Notes under the pieces: generated by a model | What the model saw: the letters and a program-made list of their open reading frames with translations, nothing else | Databases searched by the model: none | What the model was told of the DNA's origin: nothing | In this document: piece by piece, positions 57,058 to 64,000 of the stretch | Numbering within the stretch: the stretch's first letter is position 1 | How the letters are laid out: every line of letters starts with the position of its first letter | From: Strigops habroptila | Lineage: Eukaryota; Chordata; Aves; Psittaciformes; Psittacidae | Direction: 5' to 3' | Length of the DNA: 64,000 bases | Assembly (NCBI RefSeq): GCF_004027225.2 | Contig: NC_044278.2 | Coordinates: forward strand, 82,224,923-82,288,922 | Program-made: the position numbers and the translations under genes

Positions 57058-58954
57058 AAGCTGGAAACTTCAAATGTTCACGAGTGAGCAAAATGATACC
57101 ACTTAAAAATCCTGTGTACACTGGTGATGTAACTTCAGATTTATAACACTTCAGATTTAGAATATTGGGTGTAACGGTTTTTGAAAATGCTCAGGTATCC
57201 CTAGTATGAAAAGATATAAGCAGTGAAATTTATCGTAGGGAATCTGAAAAGTCATTAAAACATCATGAAAACGCCAGGTCAGATCAACACAAATTATCAA
57301 TTATCTTTTACACTTAATTTTATCTAGACTCAGTTCTGCATGTCAAAAATGAGAAAAGACTGGGGAGCATTCTTGCTGTTTTCAGGCATCATGTCTAAGC
57401 CTGTGAGTTCTCACTTGTGAAACCTAGACTCCAAAAGTTTTGTGTAAACTATTGCAAATGTGCCCAAAATAATTATGATACCTTACTAGAGTGCATGTTT
57501 CTGCTGGTGCTTTTCCTTCATTGCCAGATCTTTGGGCAGTACAGGAATTCTCATGACTTTCCTTGAATGTCATTCTATTGATTACTTTGCTTTTATGTAT
57601 TTCCAGGGTTTTTTCTAACTTACTAGCTTGATTTTAGTTTTGATTCTGTGTCCTTGAAATGCTTAAAACCGGCATGCAAATGCAATATGAGAACATTTTA
57701 GATATATTTCTTGATGTTTCTAGTAAGTCGCATTTCACCATCAATAAGCTTACTGTTTTTACGTACTTAGACATTTGCTGGTAGACCTTTTGCCGTGCAG
57801 AATTATAGAAGCAGGTCATGGTTTTGACATTCAGAATCCCAAGTTGACATACATAAAACAATGCATTGTTTCCATTATTACATGGAGCTAAATGGTAACA
57901 ATGGTTATATTTAATAGTTCATTTACAAAAATGCAATCCTGAAGGTTGAATATTTAATGTGTTTGGGCTAAAAGCAGGGAGGATGTTGTTTCTTAAAACT
58001 GGCAGAGCTGAGGTTACCTAGAAAGTTTATATACTTTTCCTCAGTGTGCTTGGTGAAGTTTCTTTCAAAATACTGCATGGAACAAATGTGCTTAGGAATT
58101 GGTGTAACAGAACTCAACGTTTGTTTTTGATTTGGTGTAGCATCTGCAACAAACACAAGTAATATATTTTTTCTTCCTCCTGGTAAGAAAAAAAGAAGAA
58201 AATCCCTGTAGCAGGGAGTTTCATACTGGAAATGTTTCTCTGCTTTAAAATAAGTCTATCACTTTGTTAGCATCCCAGCTATGTGAACATGAGCATTGGT
58301 GGTTGAGAAGCCTTGGCTGCATTTGTAACACACACTGCCTTCTACTACATTTAACTAAGCAGCTAAGCAAACAGCACATGCTTTTCCTCTGGGCTCCTTA
58401 CTTACATGCTCTTGGAACTCTTGAAAAGATAAACATATGAATAGCTATACAGGTCTCAACCAAAAGTTTTTCTAACACAATAGCCTGTCTTTTAGTCAAA
58501 AGCAGCTGCCTGAGGAAGGAGAAGAACAATGCAAGCACATTTGGTTCTTTTCCTTCTGTGTTCTCCTGGCTTCCAAGTGTCTTCTATTCCAGGCTTTCCT
58601 GCACATCATATGGTTTGTCTATTTAGTAATCCCCAATGCTTCTTTTTCCAGTACTTGTCCGGTTTCCCTTGGACTGTATGTGCTTCCTGAATAACAGCAG
58701 CCTTCATCAGTTGATGTCTGTTTCATAAAGAATTGCTGTTACTTGTTTATTTTGAACCTGATTTTCACTAGCTTAGCTTAATGTTCCCTGCACAGTAAAC
58801 TCTTACCTACCATGCTTGTGCCAGTCATGGTTCTGCAGATACATAACATTCACGTTTAAATTTCCTCTTCTAAACTGAAATGCATTAGTTAAGAGATTCG
58901 TTGGCTAATCGAAGGCATGGAGTAGCTTCTGTATTTACTATCCTTTGAAATTTT

Positions 58955-59530
58955 TCTGGGTCTCATATATTATTTTCTGAGAGGGGAACCAGAACTGCAC
59001 ACAGCATTAGGCATGTAGTTAAGTACTGGCCTGTTTGTTTACTTTCTTCTTCTTTATTCATTTCCTAGTAGTTCCTCATACTTGAGTTTTTAAATTTGAG
59101 CTGAGCACCAAGCTGTATTTATGGCATTATCTATTGTAGCCACAGGATCTTACTCTTAAGCAGTAATGATAAGCTCAGAGGCTGTTGATTCGTAGGTGAA
59201 AGTACGGTTGTTTATCTCCGTGTATATAATTTTTATTTATCTTTGTTGAATTACATCTGCCATTTTATTTCCTAATCAGTCTTATGTGTCTTTCTGCAGT
59301 TCTTCACAGTTTGCTAGTAGTCTTACTACCCTCCCTAACTTTATCCGTGGCAAATTTTGCCACTTCGTCCCTTTTTTGAAATTAATTACGAATAGGTCAA
59401 GCAGCACGTGAGCTAGCAAAGCCTCTGCAGAGTGCTACTGGTGACCTATGGCAGGAACTGTTTATTCTTATTCCCATTCTTTTTCAGTGATTATGAATAA
59501 AATGCCGTCCTGCCTACCACTGCCTACTCA
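58955..59530 (-). mobile_element. Very old CR1/L3-like LINE remnant
   Basis: It contains ACCAGAACTGCACACAGCAT, TTACATCTGCCATTTTATTT, GCAGTTCTTCACAGTTTGCT and GCAAATTTTGCCACTTCGTC, in the order found in reverse-oriented CR1-L3 elements of turtles, crocodiles and birds. Recognised from memory of the family. Confidence 0.6.
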
Positions 59531-62453
59531 TTCTTATGCCCAGTATCTTTAGTGTCATGTGTATAGCACAGCTGTGGGAGCCTAAGCACAATCATGAAGC
59601 CAGCCTGGCTGAGACAAGGCATTCTAGATAACTATCAGGATCAGTGACATTTGTAATAGTATAATTACATTTTAGAAATATAAATTTAAGTAAGAAAATA
59701 ACTTTACAGTAGCTTGTAGAATACCAGAAAAGCAGACAAGCGTGATCCTGAAGTCTCTATCTTAACATGAGGAGTTTTTATTTCTCAGGTAACTGTGTTA
59801 GCCAAAAAAAAGTCTGTTTAAAAAAAAAAGCTGGATGATGATCAGGCCAAGACACTTAATAGATCTGTACCCATGAAAAGTGCACATATATTTGTCAGCT
59901 ATTTTTCTTTCCCACCTGTTGGTCTCCAGCTGAGCAAATACTAATTCAATCCTAGACTTGCTTTTTAATTCAATCAGCTAGGTCCCTCTGCAATGAACTT
60001 GAATGCTGTTGTGGGGAGACTTACTCCAGGGACTGCTCCCAGCAGGCTGTGCCAGGTTAGGTCCTACCATTCTTTCCCAACACTTACCACTTTCAAACAC
60101 TCCCATGTACTTTTGCATGCTTACAGTTTCATTCTATAGAAACCCTGCACCCCTCATTATTTGACTAGACATTATATTAAAAGAAAAGCACAAAAAAATT
60201 ACTATAAGCTAAGAATCTGTGGTGACCCATGACAACATGCTATGTAGTATGTCTGTAAACAGCCTGCTTTAGAGAGAGCTGATGCCAAACAGTGTGGCGT
60301 TACTTTACTATGCATGGATTCGAGCTAGGGACTTAGGCATGCCTTTAGTAGTGGAGATTCACCTCTTTGAACCACAAATACTACTTTTAATTAAAGTTTG
60401 GAAAACCGATTTCCAAAGAGTGAAAGGTGTGCCAAATTAATTTAAACTGTTTAAAAAGCACGGGTGATAACAGAATTGAAGACCAGTCACCCAGCATCAG
60501 CGCTTGTAAACAGTGAACCAGTGAACTTGGGATTTTATCAGCAAAGAATGAGACCAAAAAAAATGTACTGAGTTCCATTTGAACATTGCTTGGTGGAAAT
60601 GTCAGTGGCCTAATTTTTTCATATTTATGGGTTTATATGCGAGATGTTGATGCAGCATGCTTCAATTTATGCAGCACAATTTTCACTTAAAACACACCAT
60701 TAACATCATTTAATAAAAACAAGTGTACTGTGTTGGTACCCGTTTTGCTCTCTTGTTACCTTGGGAGTGACATTAAAAAAAAAAAAAAGGCTTTAAAAAT
60801 GTAAAAACCAAAAATCTCAGTTCTTGAAAAATGGTAAACTGAGAAGGATTTTTGAAGCATCATGAACAGTTACTTTACTGCGAGGATTTTGTGAAGTTGT
60901 AGGAGGAGTTCCTGTTAGATACAGAAGATGATAGGTTTATTAAGTAGAAACAGTGAAGTAAAACCATAGTGCTATCTGATCGCTGCTTCCAGGCTCACTG
61001 TTTATACTTCAAGAAGGTTTTAGAGGCAGGAGGAAAATTTAAATGAAACCTGTTTTGGGACTGGAGAACAAGCCTGGTGAGGTCTGAGAGAACTTACAAG
61101 TGTGCAGGTTGTCAAAGAGAAGTTGAGAAGAGACATAACTACCATGGATGTGGCCTTGAACATAGAAGGAAGTCTTGTGGCTACATCTTTTTGACCTGAC
61201 AGAGAAAACATACCAAATCCAGTAGCTGATACTGGACAAATCATACCTTAAAAATAAGGCACAACTTCACAGAAGTGAAGGTAAGTAAACTTGTTGGCAT
61301 ACTAGGGAAATGGCAAACTGGCTAGTGCTTGTGGTGTTAAAGTGAAATTAAGAATACTTCTAAAAGTCGTGATTTAGTCCAGTTTCTGGAGAAACGTCTG
61401 TAATGCCCCTCTGCACGGTGTCAGACGCGCTGATTGTAGCAGTTCCTTCTGCCTGCAGTGTCCATGTAAGGCAGTGTGAAACAGCTCTAAGTAAAAGTAA
61501 TACGAAGAAAATTAAGAATATTTAGGATGAATATCAGTAATGTTTCTGTCAGTAAGATAAATGGAAGCTTGGTTTCTGAGACATTTAAACATTACCTGAT
61601 AAGAAAACCCCAAACAACAAAACTATTAATTATCTGAACTGGCAATCTGGAATATATTTGAGTCCAGGCACTTTTATTATCACTTCATAAATATTCCAGT
61701 TTTGTCACCTCAGATTCTTACTTGTAAGGAGAGAGCAGCTCATGAAAATGTATCTCTGAAAGAGCTTAATAGTGTCATTGCATGGGCAAGCAGGGGTTTT
61801 AACACTCAAATGTAAGTTTCAGTAAAGGAGATGGAAAATGTGGGCATGGAGGAGGTGGCACTTGGCCATGCTGTGGTTCCCAAGAGAGCAGCCAGGAGGA
61901 CCCCTGGGCAGGGAACGGAGCCATGAGAGGGTGAAGAGGCTGAGGGACATCCCAGCTTGATTTCATTTGGTTATTTTATTTGTACACTAGATCCAAAATT
62001 GGTGTCTTTGAAGATAACAGCAGGTAAGAATTATTTAATGGACAGGAGATACACGAGAGAATACGGTTAATAGGTTGTCACATTGCCCTACTCCACACCC
62101 ACAGGTTCAGTCCCTTTGACAAGAGACTTTATGAGTTAGGTGGGTCATTTATTAAACACTCTCTGCAATGCTGAAGCTGTGTCAGGGTCCTCTATGGGCC
62201 TGGGACTCCTTGAGGGCAGCGGGCATCAGGGCAGGGCCTGGCAGCTGGGGTCTGTCCCACCACCCCAGCCAGGGAGACGTGGCCAGGCCCAGCAAGGGGA
62301 ACCTGGGATGGCCATGCTAAAACATTTTTGACTGTCAAATGTTTCTTTGGCCTTGAAGCTGGCAGTGGTAAGACAATGAGGCTGCCAACCCCCTCTGCCA
62401 TCACTACCCATTGGCACAACTTGTGAGGACACCACATGGAGGAGCTGAATCAT

Positions 62454-62528
62454 CAGCTATCACTCCGTCCCATCTCCTCAGCTGTTGCTCTGCCCCATCT
62501 CACCAGCTATCACTCCATCCCACTTCCC
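62454..62528. repeat. 25-bp minisatellite, three units
   Basis: The units start at 62454, 62479 and 62504. Each begins CAGCT and contains a CCCA core; they are about 70-85% alike. They sit in a GC-rich block in otherwise AT-rich DNA. Confidence 0.85.
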
Positions 62529-64000
62529 TAGGCTCCCAGAGAAGTTCTTTGTGACATTTCTTCCTGCCTTCCCGGAAAGCTGCTTTGGTACACCCTCTGG
62601 TTTTGTTCCCAAGCCACGTTACAGGGCAGATGATTATGAACAGGATGAATTATAATTTTGGCATGGGACAGCTCATTGACGACAGAGAAATGGTCTCATT
62701 CCTGTGACCAGCGAACTTGTGTTGAACTCAAAGTGTACTGTGAGCAGCAGCAGGTGGTTATTTACTATTTGTGATTTACAGCTGTGAAAAACCCAGGATG
62801 TTACAATAATATGCACATTACCCTTAAAGGTCAAGACTTTATGAGATATAAATGCTGCAAGAACAATGTTAAGGAAAAACATTAATCACTTGCGAATACA
62901 GTACTCTGGCATACGTAAGATTTAACGAGGGATTTAAAGGAGAATTATACACTGGTCTTACACATTTTGAAGATGAAAGCAAAAATATCTGGACAAACAT
63001 TTTCCTAGGACATATGAAAAGAAGCCTTGCTATTATAATAGGGAGAACTCAAGATACAGTCTGAGTTGTATAGGATATTTTATGTGGAGGGATACAAGCT
63101 GAAGTAAAACCCAGGCTCTTTTCAGATCAAGCATTTTTCTAATTAAAAAATGGGTGGTTTGTTTAGGTTCACTGTTCAGATGAAACCAATCGAGGCATAG
63201 GAACAACTCAGCAAGGTACATGCACAGCTGTTTATTCCTCTGTGCTCTTACATTTGCACTCACATTGAAGGCAGAAAAATATCTATGGCACATACACAGA
63301 CTGATAATCTAGCCTGTATTTTTAGCGTGTTATCTTGGGCTAAGCATTTCACTGTTAAGAGCGACATCAGTTATAAAGCTGCCAGTCTTAGTCAGTGCTG
63401 CCTGCTCTGATGACTTTGCAGCAGCCGTTCCATTTTTAGAAGTGTTGGGCCAAATTCAACATTGACTTGCACCCTCTGAAGTTTTATCAAAGTTAGTGAA
63501 ATAGCAGTACAGGGCATGAACCCACAGTTCATCTTAACTGTGACCTAATGGAGGATATAAAAACATTATTTTGTTTGGGCAAATCTTTTAACTTTCCCAT
63601 GGGAGGGCACTCTAGTTAAAACAGGTTGTTTTCCTTTATCAAAATATTAAAAAAACTGAATTAAAATTAAAAATTGAAATAATTTTACTAAAGTTCTTTT
63701 TACTAAAAGATTTTAAGATTTTCATTTAGTATGGTGTTATTCTAATTTGTCATTCTAGGTCTTGTGCTTCCATTTCTCTTTGGTGAGCTGGGTTTTCTGC
63801 CCAACCGTATCTGCCACAATTCACCATTTTCCTCTCTCCCCTCACCTCTATTTTAATTCTGTTTTAAAGGGGGTCAGGCTTCAATATTTTCCAGTTTTTC
63901 AGCAGTCATTTCGTAATATTTCTCCAAGATAATCAGGCACTATTCAATAAAGAGTTTTCTTGACAACTCATTTTTCTCCTGGAAACAGTTTTGATGTAAT

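Larger units (their letters stand above)
56060..64000. other. Intergenic DNA downstream of MZT1
   Basis: No coding gene is supported. It contains a GGTTT tract (56,112-56,151), a CR1 piece (56,895-57,057), an old LINE remnant (58,955-59,530) and a GC-rich block (about 61,830-62,570) with a 25-bp tandem repeat. In human the matching side leads to a long gene-poor interval. Confidence 0.6.

Overview
This window is vertebrate nuclear DNA, and almost certainly from a bird. The genes have many short exons with GT-AG introns, two CpG-rich promoters stand out from AT-rich surroundings, and at least a dozen pieces of the avian CR1 LINE are scattered through introns and intergenic DNA. I cannot name the species. 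No bacterial operon, CRISPR array, tRNA or rRNA was seen.

Four protein-coding genes are present, in the order known from human 13q22: PIBF1 (minus, partial), DIS3 (plus, complete), BORA (minus, complete) and MZT1 (plus, complete). PIBF1 and DIS3 are head-to-head over a CpG-rich promoter near 8,990-9,196. DIS3 (21 coding exons, 9,197-31,199) and BORA (11 coding exons, 48,726 down to 35,594) are tail-to-tail. BORA and MZT1 (3 coding exons, 50,172-55,557) are head-to-head over a second CpG-rich promoter near 49,865-50,171. That promoter carries three evenly spaced CCAAT boxes and a CHR-type TTCGAA element. Positions 1-5,433 lie inside a PIBF1 intron, and about 56,050-64,000 is intergenic with no gene that I can support.

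The genes share a theme. BORA activates Aurora A and Plk1 at mitotic entry, MZT1 recruits the gamma-tubulin ring complex, and PIBF1 is a centriolar-satellite and cilium protein. DIS3, the exosome nuclease, was first found through a chromosome-disjunction defect in yeast. Exon boundaries were read by hand from splice consensus, reading phase and the known protein families. All junctions keep frame except DIS3 exon 4 to exon 5, where the sequence as given lacks a phase-compatible acceptor.

Other points of note are a GC-AG intron in DIS3, a bird BORA C-terminus unlike the human one, and upstream ORFs in the PIBF1 and BORA leaders. There is also an old retroviral LTR split by a CR1 insertion just beyond a PIBF1 splice donor, a nested inverted repeat in a DIS3 intron, and two very old CR1/L3-like LINE remnants. 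I found no wholly new multi-gene system.
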